Source of the DNA: Hymenopus coronatus
Taxonomy: Eukaryota; Arthropoda; Insecta; Mantodea; Hymenopodidae
Direction: 5' to 3'
Assembly (NCBI GenBank): GCA_030762935.1
Contig: CM060881.1
Span: 96,150,001 to 96,214,000, forward strand
Length of the DNA: 64,000 nt
Notes under the pieces: model-generated
What the model was told of the DNA's origin: nothing
Seen by the model: the letters and a program-made list of their open reading frames with translations, nothing else
The model's database searches: none
In this document: positions 44,418 through 55,520 of the stretch, piece after piece
How the letters are laid out: the number at the start of each line of letters is the position of its first letter
Numbering within the stretch: position 1 is the first letter of the stretch
Position numbers and translations under genes: made by a program

Positions 44418-44580
44418 TGGATAATTTTTTTTTCCCATAAGCCGTGTGTAGGACAAGAGCTAGGTAGAGTCAGACTGAGAAATTCAATGCCATAGCAGGG
44501 ATTTGAACAACGGATTTCCCGATCTCTAGCTACCATGGCAACTTGCCGGCATAGCACTGAATTTCTCAACTCACATATTT
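44418..44580 (-). mobile_element. SINE-F, tRNA-headed repeat
   Basis: A T-rich tail (TTTTTTTTTCCCATAAGCC) lies near 44427. The minus-strand head contains GGTAGCTAGAGATCGGG and a weak B box (GTTGTTCAAATCCC). Confidence 0.5.
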
Positions 44581-44701
44581 CCCGGTTAACTACGAGGTGT
44601 TCTCAAATTATTTTGAGATGACCACTCCAATGACGATTTACAACGTTGTAAGTGCCCAAGTCCCAGGATTCATAGTATAGCCAACTATTATGGTCAATTG
44701 G

Positions 44702-44775
44702 TATTGGATTAATTGTTTTTTTTTTCACACAAGCCGTGTAGGACAGGAGTTGGATAGTCAGTTGAGAAATTCAGT
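44702..44775 (-). repeat. SINE-F fragment
   Basis: Poly-T, AAGCCGTGTAGGACAGGAGT and GAGAAATTCAGTG repeat the first 70 bp of the element at 44418. The next APR copy cuts it off. Confidence 0.55.
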
Positions 44776-44784
44776 GGTAAGCTT

Positions 44785-45420
44785 GGTATCTTCCAGGGAT
44801 GTGACACGAAGATTTTGAGAAAAATCCCCCCACCCCAAACTACCCTTTACATGGAACTTTTTTCGAAAACTTTGATTTTTGCAAAAATAGCTGTAACGAT
44901 TTTGATTAAAATAGCATATATTATAGATATTTACCTGACAAACAATATGTATATCTTGCATTTTCTGGGAATATCCTCTGGAGACTAGTTTATTCGGGAC
45001 GAATTTTACGGAAGTTTGCATAACTGCAAGACTTAGATAAAAACTTACTACACAAGAAACGTAGAGCACATTAAAAGACAATTTATGTCATATAAATTTT
45101 TTGGGGGGAGTTGATCGTTTTCGAGATATTCATCGTTTTTGGTTTCAGCTATGAAAAACTTACTTTTCTCGTATAGGAATTTGACAACTCCTGTCCATAT
45201 AAACAAAGGAACTTCAGTCACATAGCAACCAGCTTTTGACTATCACTTTAACCTATGATACTCCCTTATTTCGCTTCTACTTACAAGGAAACAAGTAATA
45301 ATACTATTTATGCTAATTTGTTCTCGAGCAGCAGGAAGTAAATAGAGGCATAAGTTTTTTAACAATAATTTGTTGCAGAGATGTAGAAAAGTCATGTGAA
45401 TAATACACATCAGATTTTTT
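44785..45420 (+). repeat. APR repeat, lacks head
   Basis: It starts at TTGGTATCTTCCAGGGATGT and ends with the full tail ..CACATCAGATTTTTTC at 45421. Confidence 0.88.
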
Positions 45421-45674
45421 CTTGTATTGATGGTACCTGTCCACAATCCTTTGAATCACTCTATATAAATTAATAAGGAATAAATTATCATGACAAATAT
45501 TATAAGCAATAATGGTGTGAATGTTATAATTTAATTGCCTTTGTGGATAAAATTAATCAGATTGTTTTGTTTTAAATGTTTACTGATATATAAATTATGT
45601 CAAAATTATTGCCACTCTTTTAACCTTACCAACACGGTTAATAGATTAACTATAACATTTAGAAATTGCATATT

Positions 45675-46639
45675 GTTTACTTTCTCTACTACGCATAGTA
45701 AGCAGGGGAAGTATTGCAATCCACCCATAAATTATGTGTTTATACTTCACGAAAATACACGTTTTGAAATCCTCTGAATAAAATAAAACATTTAAAAAGA
45801 TTCGTGAGTGTGTGTCTATAAACAATGTAAATAAAAACAGTCGGTTAAGTATCAAACTTAATATATAAGTCCATTAAGTTCAAGGATGCGACACGAAAAG
45901 TTTTGAAGAAAATTTCTCTTCCTAAACTACCCTTACATAGATTACAAACAATAATAATTTCTCAAAAATAGCTATGACGAAAATTATTAAAATAATATAG
46001 TTTTTACATTTTTATACAAATAAAATAAATATCTATCTTGAATTTCTAGAAATAGCCTTTGAGTCCTCTTCATTCTGGATGACTTTTACATAAATTGATC
46101 AACTGAAACAGATTGACAAAGACTTGCTACATAAAAATGTACAGCTCCTAAACCTGATATAAATATTGTTAAAACAGAAATTACTAACAAAAATTTCAAT
46201 ACCCATAAACCACAAAAAAATATAAAATAAAATAGTATTAACATTAAATGTTTCAATAGTTTAAAATAAAACAAGTTCGTTAAAACGCATAGTTTATGCA
46301 TAAGCTATATATTTTAGTTTTATTTGTGTAGTTAACAATTTCTGAGTGTTCCTTTGTTATTGGTTTCAATTTTAAAACTCTTATATTTTCCAGATGTTTT
46401 ATTCGGTTTTATTGCTCCTGATCAAACAAAGACAGTGAGATTTTTAATGTCATCACACAGTGACCAGCTTTTAAAACTACTATCGTTTAAATCTAGTGTA
46501 CCTATTCCCTTATTCATGGCAATAAATCGATTTATATAAAAGGTTATTTAGATAACCATGAAGTAGATATATGAATATGCTATTTAAGTTACATTAAAGA
46601 ATGGATAGAGAACATCATGTGAATGTAACACATTTTTTC
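45675..46639 (+). repeat. APR repeat with about 130-bp insertion
   Basis: The head is at 45676-45713 and the tail at 46618-46637. An AT-rich extra segment lies at about 46148-46278, between the ATGTACAGCTC and GTTAAAACGCATAG blocks that are adjacent in other copies. Confidence 0.8.
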
Positions 46640-46699
46640 AGCTCCCATTATGAATTGAATAGAAATTATTCTTTTAAAGTGTCAGAATCTACAGATATA

Positions 46700-47045
46700 T
46701 TATCTAATAAAAAACGTGCTGAGAAAAAGTTATGAAGTGGAGCCGTACTTGTAGTGTGGATTCCGAACCGGAGGAAAAGGAAACAAATCATATAGCACAT
46801 ATTCATCGCGCACCACACACCACCAAAGTACGCGGTATCTTGGGTGCCCGTATCTTGAAGGATGGCAGGAAATGAAATGACGGAGGATGAGGATGAGCGA
46901 CCGGAAGAAATTGTTGGTAGTAGAAAAAATACACCACCTTTCGCCTGGTGACAAATGAAAACCACGGAGTAATCCAACTCAGAGCGTGTGGTCGACGGGG
47001 TTCGAACCCGCCACCTATGAATGCATTCCACTCGGTTCCTTAACA
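46700..47045 (-). mobile_element. SINE-like, tRNA-headed repeat
   Basis: The minus-strand B box is GGCGGGTTCGAACCCCG (47012-46996), with GAGTGGAATGCATTC upstream. The body contains CACCAGGCGAAAGGTGG. A 131-codon minus-strand frame (46666-47061) spans it and has no recognisable product. Confidence 0.6.
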
Positions 47046-47215
47046 TTTTAAAATATAACAAAATAAAAACAAATTACATTTAATTTACACAAATACAATA
47101 TGATATTATTAATAACATTAACCCTATAAATAAAACCATTTATTTATATTATTTCATTGTTATCCTTTTGTGAGCTACCTCCATTTCTAGAACTTTTTTC
47201 AAATTAATTACATTT

Positions 47216-47217
<2 letters not shown>

Positions 47218-47255
<38 letters not shown>
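47218..47255. repeat. Poly-T tract of about 38 bp
   Basis: It is the longest homopolymer in the window, probably the reversed A-tail of a retroposed sequence. I cannot identify the body. Confidence 0.9.
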
Positions 47256-47256
<1 letters not shown>

Positions 47257-47504
47257 TAGCTCGATTTATATCTACAAATGTTATATTATTTTGAGATTGT
47301 ATTGATATTGTAATTTGAAAACATGAATAACTGGTTATTGAAGCATACCACAACCAACACCAATAAAGTTGAAACATATTGGAACACTCGGGACTATTTC
47401 AAGTTAAAATCGGTCAGTGAGGAACTGGCGTGATCGACCTTCCTTTTACACTTCTTGATTTCAGCGGAGACGGCGAGTGGCTGTGTTCATTGAGACGGTC
47501 GGTC

Positions 47505-47574
47505 TCAATGCCTCAGTTGGTTAGGCGTTAGTCTACTGATTTCAAGTTTGGAATTTCAAACCCCGCCCGGAGTG
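47505..47574 (+). mobile_element. tRNA-like SINE head
   Basis: GCCTCAGTTGGTTAGGCGTT (A box) and GGAATTTCAAACCCCGCC (B box) resemble a tRNA but have mismatched stems. It joins directly to a minus-strand SINE-B tail, so it is not a functional tRNA gene. Confidence 0.55.
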
Positions 47575-47765
47575 ATTTTTTTATAGTTTTAACGCCCACT
47601 TTTACTACTTATGATGGAGCACCGGTGGAATGTGATGGCGGGGGAAACCGGAGAATCCTGAGAAAACCCACCACTGCGCCGCTTTGTCCACTACAAACCC
47701 CACATTCGGTCGCTTGGGCCGCCTAGGTGGGAGGCGAGTGATCTAACTAGACCTATGCTTTTTAA
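47575..47765 (-). mobile_element. SINE-B
   Basis: The T-rich tail TTTTTTTATAGTTTTAACGC at 47577 is followed by GGGGGAAACCGGAGAATCCT and GCCGCTTTGTCCACTAC. The head is partly deleted (the B box is lost next to GGTCGCTTGGGCCGCC). Confidence 0.75.
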
Positions 47766-48239
47766 GTGTGCTCGTATATAAGCCCCATGTCAGTAGATGT
47801 ACTGGCCTGTAAAAGATTTCCTGCGGACAAAATTCAGGTACATCCGCAGTGCTGATGTGATCGTGGCAATTGATTGCGCGTTAACAAAATAATATTTTTG
47901 TAATAATTTACTACCTACTGGTTTTAACTTGAAATAGCACCGTTGAGTTCGTAACTCTTTTCATGTACTGCACACATCACACAAGAGGCAGTTGGGCCAT
48001 CTGGTATAATCATTGAATGTAATAACAAAGTATGTAACACAGTTAAGCTAATTAATAGTAGACCTATGCAGGTTTAATTAAGAAGGATAATGTCTGTTTG
48101 AAGTATGAAGAAATATCAGAGATATGATATATAGGGAAGCTTTATAACAAACCACAGATGCTTCGAGTTTTTTTGACCCCTAAGCACATTGAAAACTTTT
48201 AGTTTCCAAAATAAGGATATCGCTGCAATCCTGAGGAAT

Positions 48240-48375
48240 AGCAAAGGTGCAAACATTCTGGCCACGCTCACTAATCTGCCTAGCTTTGGTGCTTTATGGC
48301 GCATAGCATCGCGGGTTCCAGTCCCGCCTCGGACATTGTTGTTTGTGTGCGTTTAAATGTGTATGTGTAAGTAAA
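48240..48375 (+). mobile_element. SINE-E, tRNA-headed repeat
   Basis: The B box GCGGGTTCCAGTCCCGC (48311-48327) and the GGACATTGTTGTTTGTGTGC body match the minus-strand copy at 27561-27755. It is truncated by APR. Confidence 0.55.
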
Positions 48376-48385
48376 AGCGTATAAG

Positions 48386-48998
48386 TTTGGTATCGTCCAA
48401 GGATGCGACACGAAGATTGTCAAAAAAATCCCCCTACACCAAACTACCCTTACATGGAAAAAAATTCGAAAATTTTGATTTTGTTTAAAATGGCTCTAAC
48501 GATCGTACATTAAAGATATTTACCTGACCAATAAAATGTATATCTTGAATTTTCTGGGAATAGCCTCTGAAGACTACTTTATTCTGGATGAATTTTACGG
48601 AATTTTGCATAACTGCTAAACCGTAAGAGATGGACGATAACTTAAAACACAAAAAATATAGAGCACATTAGAACACATAATTTATGTTATATAATTTTTT
48701 TTCGTGGAGTTGATCGTTTTTTAGATATTCCTTGTTTTTGGTTTCAGCTTTGAAAAACATACTTTTCTCATACAGGAATTTGTCAACTTCTGTCTATACA
48801 AACAAAGGAACTTCAGTCACATAGAAATCAGTTTTTGACTATCACTTTAACCTATGGTATTCCCTTATTTCGCTTCTACTAAAAAGGAAGCAAGTGATAA
48901 GACTATTTGTGTTAATTTTTTCTCGATTAGATGAAGTAAATAGTAAGTAATTTGTTGCAGAGATGAAGAGAAAGTCATGTGAATGGAACATATAAAAA
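48386..48998 (+). repeat. APR repeat, lacks head
   Basis: It starts at TTTGGTATCGTCCAAGGATG and ends with the tail ..GAATGGAACATATAAAAATG at 49000. Confidence 0.88.
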
Positions 48999-49008
48999 TG
49001 TTTAGTTC

Positions 49009-49290
49009 CATAATCACGAATACATATTAAGTTCCATGTCAAAACATGAAAAATTGATTATCAGAATAATTTTGTAAGGAATTTTGGAAATGTTCTTTAA
49101 AATGACCCATAATGTATAAATTCGCTTACAGATAGCAACATGTCACATAATCACAAATAATTATTAATTTCCATGTAAAAACATGAAAAATTGGATTATC
49201 AAGATTATTTTATAATGATTTACATTTAATTTTGAAATGTTCTTTAAAAAGTATCATAATCTATAAACGCACTAACAAATAGTAACATGC
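49009..49290. repeat. Two-copy direct repeat, period about 136-150 bp
   Basis: CATAATCACGAATA (49009) and CATAATCACAAATA (49145) start two similar units. Each contains CATGAAAAATTG, ATTATCA and GAAATGTTCTTTAAAA in the same order. A third partial unit may follow to about 49320. Confidence 0.75.
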
Positions 49291-49460
49291 CACCAGTTCC
49301 CATTTAAACATGCATAAGAACGGGAATCAATGAGTAACCTATTTCAAAATAATGATGCTAAGGTACGTTGATGTTACAATCATTTGTTACTCTTGCTACA
49401 AATTTGCTACTGATTCATAGGTTAGTTTTGATTTGGCAGGCATTTCATTTCGTCGTTCAA

Positions 49461-50208
49461 TTTTTTACTTTCTCTATATAGTACTTGGTACATAGGTGGA
49501 GAAGGTATGCAACCCGCCCAAATATTCGATACCGAGATTTCACCAGAAATATGCATTTAGGGTCCATAGTATCCAAAAATACACATTTAGAAAATATGTG
49601 AGTGTGTCCTTGATTCCGTGAACACCATAACTCAAAACGAAAAGTCAGTAAAATACAAAATTTGGTATTTAAGTTTAATATACTCTAAGGATGCGACACG
49701 AAGGATTTGAATAAAATCAGACTACTCTTTACATGGAAAACATTTCGAAGATTTTGATTTTTTCAAAAATGGCTCTAATGATTTTGATTAAAATGCTGTA
49801 TATTAAAGGTATTTACATGACAAATAAAATGTATATCTCGAACTTTCTGAGAATAGCCTCTGAAGACTTTTTTATTCAGGATTTATTTTGCTGAAATTTG
49901 CATAATTGATAAACAGTAAGAGATAGACAAAAACTTGCTACGCAAAAACATGTACATCTCGTTAAAATACACAATATATGGCGTATACGTTTTTTTCGTG
50001 GAGCTGACCATTTCCGAGATATTCCTTGTTATTAGTTTCAATTTCTAAACGTTGAAAACGTTTCTCACACGAGAATTTGGAAACTCTTGGACATGCAAAT
50101 AAAACGCATTTCAAACACATTACAGCTTTTTAAAGATTTGACTGTTACTTTAATCTAGTGTATCCCCTTATTGCCCTTCTGCTATAAGGAAACAAGTAAT
50201 AAGACCAT
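49461..50208 (+). repeat. APR repeat, interrupted by a 955-bp insertion
   Basis: The head is at 49466-49505. The copy runs to AAACAAGTAATAAGACCAT, where foreign sequence starts. The tail continues at 51164 after a repeat of ACCAT. Confidence 0.88.
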
Positions 50209-51163
50209 GAGACAGTAACGCTCCTATATTCGCGTAAACCATCCAAATTATGTAACTAACAATAATATGTAAAAATAATATCTATTGTGCAACGATCTGT
50301 ATACCGATATTGATCATCATACTTAATTAAATAGATAGCCTTTGTATATAGTAATATATTACTAATCATAGTAAGGGGTAATAAGCTTTGCTTTAACTAT
50401 TATTTTACCTGTGAATATTTGTATTTTGTTAATATTTTTACACCCTAAGGCGACAAGGTTTGAAACGTGGTTTTAACTGCAAATGCTCAGTTTTCCATTA
50501 GTAAGACCTTGATGTATTGTGAGTTGAGCTTTCAAAAGGAAACATTTAAAAATGTTATTGCCCTGTCTTTTGTATAACATTGACTGACTTTATGGAATAG
50601 AGGCACAAGTACATGAAACCAATAGCAAGAAGGGACGCTATGCATACAGAAGGATGTTTAAGTTCAAAATCACAATCGTTTTGAGCAGTTGTACGCCAGA
50701 GTCCATTCGCGACACTATGTCGGTCGCTGAAGCAAAATCGCGACAAATTGCTCACCGCATTTGAAACAAAGAACTCGTGGTTTTGCTTTCCCTAGTATTG
50801 TAACCATTACTCACATGTTTGCAGGTGTCACTTGGTTGTCAACGGTTAGGGTTTATACCGTGAAATATTATACCATGCATAATTTTCTTCAATAATATTT
50901 AAGAACCAGTGATTAGTGTTATTTTTCTTCACTACTTTTTTTTTTATTTCCTTCTGTACCATGCTCTGTACCGAGTAATTCATGTTCGCCGATGAGGAGG
51001 AACCACCTGAGCTAAAACCGGAGCAGTGAAGACATCAAAAGGTAGGGAAATGTCACTAGGTTCCACCCCAACCGGACCAACTGACCCACACAATAACGCC
51101 GACGCTATTTTGTCATTTACTATTTAAGATAATATTCAGGACAAAGTTATATTAGCAGTTGCA
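50209..51163. other. Unknown 955-bp insertion in APR
   Basis: It is bounded by ACCAT (50204-50208) and ACCAT (51164-51168), a possible 5-bp target duplication. No terminal inverted repeat and no recognised coding sequence. CGACAAGGTTTGAAACGTGG near 50451 and a GC-rich patch (50990-51100) are the only notable internal features. It could be a solo retroelement remnant or two events. Confidence 0.5.
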
Positions 51164-51268
51164 ACCATTTCTACTAACGTTTATCTCGGTTGACATGAAG
51201 TAGATAGAATAATAAGCTTTTTAACCATAATTTATTACAGAGATGTAGAGAAAGTCATGTAGAGAAAG
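51164..51268 (+). repeat. APR tail resuming after insertion
   Basis: ACCATTTCTACTAACGTTTA through GATGTAGAGAAAGTCATGTA. The AGAGAAAGTC motif is duplicated at its end. Confidence 0.85.
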
Positions 51269-52135
51269 TCCCAGATATTTTACTTGGGGATGAGAAAGCT
51301 TGCGAGAAGCTAAAAACTAAATTGTATATTATTTATGGAGTTATTTTGCCATCTACGACAACAGTTAGATATTTGTCCAAGAACACCTGACAATTGTGGT
51401 TACAGAGGAAATCAGTGAAAGAGTCCAAGATGGATGTGATTCTCGCTGATTATTATCGAACAAAAGTTCACGAAGTGGCAGAAGCAGATTCATATTTTGT
51501 ATTATAAATTGAGGACAATAGGTTGTCGGCTCCATGTGTGTCTCGATTACTCACATTATCCAACAAGCCGTGCCTGGAGCTATTTATAGGCATGCTTGGC
51601 TGGAATTTCATGAAAAATCACAAAAAATCGACTTATTATTTTTAATTCCATAAAATAATTTAAACATTCCTGAATACAAAAAGGTATAATTGAACAACAC
51701 GTGTTATTTTCAAATACCTTATGTCAATGGAGCTACAACAAAGCATTAGAGATGAAACTGTACTTGACTAGGCAAGAAAAACTTCAGTTCGGCGAGATCT
51801 CATTCATATGCAAAGTAAAAAACAATGTTGTGCTGAAGAAAAGCAATGCAAGAAGAGAGGGCAGAAAAGGCAGCAGCAGAGGAGAGGAAAAGGCAAACTG
51901 AGGGCACAACCTACCAACCTAGTGGATTTTAATGTGAACCTTGTTTTCTCGCTATTGATATTTGCAGCATTTTTCTTGCTGTAAAATGCTTCTTGTGGAT
52001 CAATTTTTCTGTTACACAGATAAATTTGCTGTACATGTTCATATAGTTACAATGAATAAGAATTATTCTAGATGTATTTAGGCATATGTTTTCAATTTCC
52101 AAACAAAAGAATTATATTTGTATGAAAACATTCAT
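51269..52135. other. Unassigned sequence with short coding-like stretches
   Basis: A 51330-51510 frame (ILPSTTTVRYLSKNT, stop, then SKMDVILADYYRTKVHEVA) and a charged stretch near 51840-51900 (KAMQEERAEKAAAEERKRQT) look like decayed protein sequence, possibly of a DNA transposon. I cannot name the family. Confidence 0.35.
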
Positions 52136-52139
52136 AACT

Positions 52140-52445
52140 TTAAAAATGTTTGGGGCCTAAACCAAAGAATACACAGAGAAACCTAAGCCAATTTCAAGAA
52201 CTAGATGTATTGTGAACCTAGGATTAAACTATTAGACCAACATTTTAATTTTTTGTCAACAAATGAGTTTTTAGTGACGTTACAAAAACATAAACATAAT
52301 TGTCCGTAACTTCTATATCATTGGAGTAAATAGATAAAATTTGCACTGTAACTTATTTGTAATACCTATACAACTCCTATGGTATAAATTTCTAAAACGT
52401 TCATTATCGGTTTGGAATTTCAACTTTCAGTCATACACGTCCTGA
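52140..52445 (+). repeat. Element Y, uninterrupted copy
   Basis: It matches 26700-26920 plus 25746-25808 in reverse and lacks the APR insertion found there. It ends near CTTTCAGTCATACACGTCCT. It is about 300 bp with no coding recognised. Confidence 0.6.
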
Positions 52446-53045
52446 AACGAAATCCGAAGGACTGTTTACGTCAACCTGTCACCGTCAATGGAACCTGGAT
52501 TTATCATTGACGAATTGATTCTTGCAACAATGCAACATCAAAACAATGAGTTTCTTTCGTGAATCTGCTCAAAATAAAGCAGACATGGTCCTATTGACCG
52601 TAAAGATGATGGCGAGGATTTTTTGGGGATGTAAAAGATGTCATACTCATTGAGTTCTTAGAAAATGGAAAATCGATTACTTGACAATACCAAAATGGCC
52701 CGTTTCGACCAGTAGTTGAAAACACGGCCCTATTTGGCGAAGGAAGTTCTGTTCACCACAACGCTCGTCAAACTGCGCTATAAATTGTTGTGCGCCCCAG
52801 CAGATTCGCCCGGCCTGGCTTCATGAATTTTCTTCTTGTTCGTAACCATGAAGAAATGGCTCGCGGGAACACAATTTAGATCAATGAGGTCGTTGTCAAG
52901 ATAGAGACGTATTTTGCAGAGCTTGACAATTCCTATTTTTGCTGGGGTTAAAAACTGCGCGAATATTTGTAGAAGTATAGGTATTATAATTTGTGTTTGA
53001 AAAAATGGTGTCTTCGTTCCTAACACGGGTATTTTTTTAACAGCT
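52446..53045 (+). pseudogene. Mariner transposase catalytic-domain relic
   Basis: In shifting frames the order is typical of mariner: VTVNGTWIYH at about 52483-52512 (for VTxDETWIYH), then FFGDVKDVILIEFLENGKSI at about 52618-52675 (for FWDxKGVxxxDxLxxGxTI). VHHNARQTA follows near 52753, where FHQDNAxxH is expected, then ARPGFMNFLL and a LKKWLAG-like MKKWLAGTQF. The end is ETYFAELDNSYF (about 52905-52940). Catalytic aspartates are substituted or missing and several stops occur, so it is dead. The N-terminal DNA-binding half and the inverted repeats are not seen. It is a different mariner lineage from 16349-17059. Confidence 0.75.
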
Positions 53046-53173
53046 CATGTATCGGGCTGAAAAATTAAATCATCGTCTTCAGAGTGGTAGGCTTCGAAAC
53101 CTGCTCCATCTCAGAGAAAATTCATCCATCTAGTTCTAGGAGGTCAACATCGATACAGCCATTGCCTTATAGA

Positions 53174-53937
53174 AAATTCTAATATGTTCCATTCACATGA
53201 CTTTCTCTACAAACTATTGTTCTGAAAGGCTATTCCTATATCTACATTGTCATAATCGAAATAAGGTTTAGCAAAAATAGTTGTATTAGTTCCTTTTAAA
53301 ACAGAAAATAAGGCAATACACTAGACTAAAGTGATTGCCAAATATTTAAAAAATTCGGTCGCCATGTGAAAGAATTGAATTTCGGTTTGCTTTGCAAGGC
53401 CAGAAGTAAACCAAAAGAGAGACGAGACGAAAGACGACCTCCCGCTTGAGAAAAGTTTAAGTAGCTTAAAATTGAAACTAATAACAACGATCATTCCGGA
53501 AACTATTAACTCTATAAAAATGTATTCGACGTATATTGGGTGCTTTAACGAGATCTACATTTTGGTGTAATGTGGTCTTCGTCTATCTCTCACAGTTTAC
53601 CAGTTAGGCAAAAGTCTTCCAGAATGAAGAGTTTTTCAGTATTCCCAGACTCAACTTATTTTATTTGTCATACAAATATCTTTAATGTAATGTATTTTAT
53701 TCCTGTTGCGTCCTTGGAAGATACTAAACTTGAACCAAGCTTAGTATTTTACCACGTTTCGTTTTTGAGTTATCGTGTTTACGGACACACAGACAGACAC
53801 ACAGACCTTTTTATAAAAATATTTTTTTGAATACAAGGGATCCTAAAACGTGTCTTTCCGGTGAAATCTCGGTAGCAAATTTTGGGTGAAGTGAAATACC
53901 TTCTCTATCAATGTACTAAGTAGAGAAAAATATAAAA
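53174..53937 (-). repeat. APR repeat, near full length, head-to-head with next copy
   Basis: The tail is at 53178-53205 and the head ends GTAGAGAAAAATATAAAATC at 53939. The next copy begins 14 bp later in the opposite direction. Confidence 0.88.
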
Positions 53938-53950
53938 TCAACGTACTTCC

Positions 53951-54811
53951 TTTTTACTTTCTCTATACGTACTATATACTTAGTGTATAGAGAAGTTATT
54001 GCACTCCACCCAAAAATTCGATACCGAGATTTCACCGGAAATACATGTTTTAGGGTCCCCTGTGTAAAAAAAGCATTTTCACAAACAAGGTCTGTGTGTA
54101 TGTGTGTGTCCGTGTGCCTGTGAACACGATAACTCAAAAACGAAAAGTCGGCAAAATACCAAACTTGGTATTTAAGTTTTGTATCTTGCAGGAATGTGAC
54201 ACGAAGATTTTGAGAAAAATCCCCCCACTCCCAGCTACCCTTTACATGGAACTTTTTTCGAAAATTTTGATTCTCTCAAAAATGGCTCTAACGATTTTGA
54301 TTAAAATATGGTACATTAAAGATATTTACCTGACAAATAAAATGTATATCTTCAATTTTCTGGGAATAGCCTCTGAAGACTACTTTATTCTGGATGAATT
54401 TTGGAGGAATTTTGCATAACTGCTGAACCGTAAGAGATAGGCAAAAACTTACCACACAATATATGCAGAGTGCTTTAAAACACACAATTTATGTTATATA
54501 CATTTTTTTCGTGGAGTCGATCGTTTTGAGATGTTCCTTGTTTTTGGTTTCAGCCTTGAAAAATTTCCTTTTCTCATACAGGAATTGGTCAACTCCTGTC
54601 CATGCAAACAAAGGAACTTCAGTCACATAGTAACCATCATCTGACTATGACTTTAACCTATGGTACTCCCTTATTTCCCTTCTACTTACAAGGAAGCAAG
54701 TAATAAGACTATTTCTGCTAATTTTTTCTCAATTAGTATGAAGTAAATAGAAGCATAAGCTTTGTAACAATATTTTTATTGCAGAGATATGAATGGAGCA
54801 CACCAGATTTC
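53951..54811 (+). repeat. APR repeat, near full length with 107-codon frame
   Basis: The head is at 53953-53995 and the GT tract at 54092-54108. The open frame 54096-54419 aligns over its length with the one at 11665-11988 (shared KRKVGKIPNLVFKF, SEDYFILDEF). The tail is partly deleted (GCAGAGATATGAATGGAGCA). Confidence 0.92.
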
Positions 54812-54814
54812 TTT

Positions 54815-55520
54815 CTTTAATTCACCGATTGCTCCTCTCATCTCGAAGTGATGATTTTATCCGGTCGAAATAGCGACTGCATGATAAGTGTATTTGTACT
54901 TTCACAAATTTGCTTTCTGACAAGAAGAAAAATCAGAGCACAGAAAGTTGAATGTACTTCCGAAAGGGACCAACAGGGAGCAATGTGTGACTTGCGGGAC
55001 TGTTGCACGGAGACCATGAAGGTAATCCCTTGTCAGCGGGCCGAGGATGGATGACCCAGCATCTGGACCAACATCGATTCTTCTCAGGAACATCTCACTC
55101 TCTTTCCTTCGGCAAAGTAACTTCTGTAGGGAATCAAGAGAATGGAAAGATTCATCCATTTTCCATGCGCATTATATGGAATGTAACTCTGATGCAGTTG
55201 ATACTTATTTCTTCATTAGAGAAATACATGCTGGGATATAAAAGTTTCAAGAATGTATATTTTGTTCGCAAAAAGAATCGTGCAACGTGGCTTATTTCTA
55301 TTTCAAATGATAGCAACATTCATGTAGCTTGTTTTGTAAAACCTTCATGACCATGTCTTTGTTTGGTGACCGGATTTTGTTGTTTGTGTGATAGTTGATC
55401 GACGCATTTGAGATTGTGGGTTACAGAATACAGAAGGTTAAATTTGATCTTTTCTTACTCAAATAACCTTCAGAGACACAATAAATTCTTCAAAATGCTT
55501 AGATTGAAGCAACAATTAAA
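54815..55520. other. Non-repeat segment with an open frame of unknown meaning
   Basis: It lies between two APR copies and resembles no repeat in the window. A plus-strand frame of 115 codons (55003-55350) and a minus-strand frame of 85 codons (55159-54902, beginning MDESFHSLDSLQKLLCRRK) overlap. Neither resembles a protein I know. GC content is higher than the flanks. It could be part of an exon or chance. Confidence 0.3.

Larger units (their letters stand above)
47385..48000. mobile_element. Relative of the 40.1-kb foldback element with SINE nested inside
   Basis: CTATTTCAAGTTAAAATCGG at 47396 and TTTTAACTTGAAATAGCACC at about 47922 are inverted and match the 40.3-kb element (TTTCAACTTGAAATAGCCCC). 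The left part aligns in reverse with the 40.2-kb hairpin region (GTCAG..GACCTTC..TTTTAC). The right part (GTTGAGTTCGTAACTC) aligns directly. SINE sequence fills the middle. Confidence 0.55.

Noticed and set aside
46666..47061. 131-codon minus-strand open frame
   Set aside because: It covers a tRNA-headed SINE-like repeat on the same strand; no recognisable protein.
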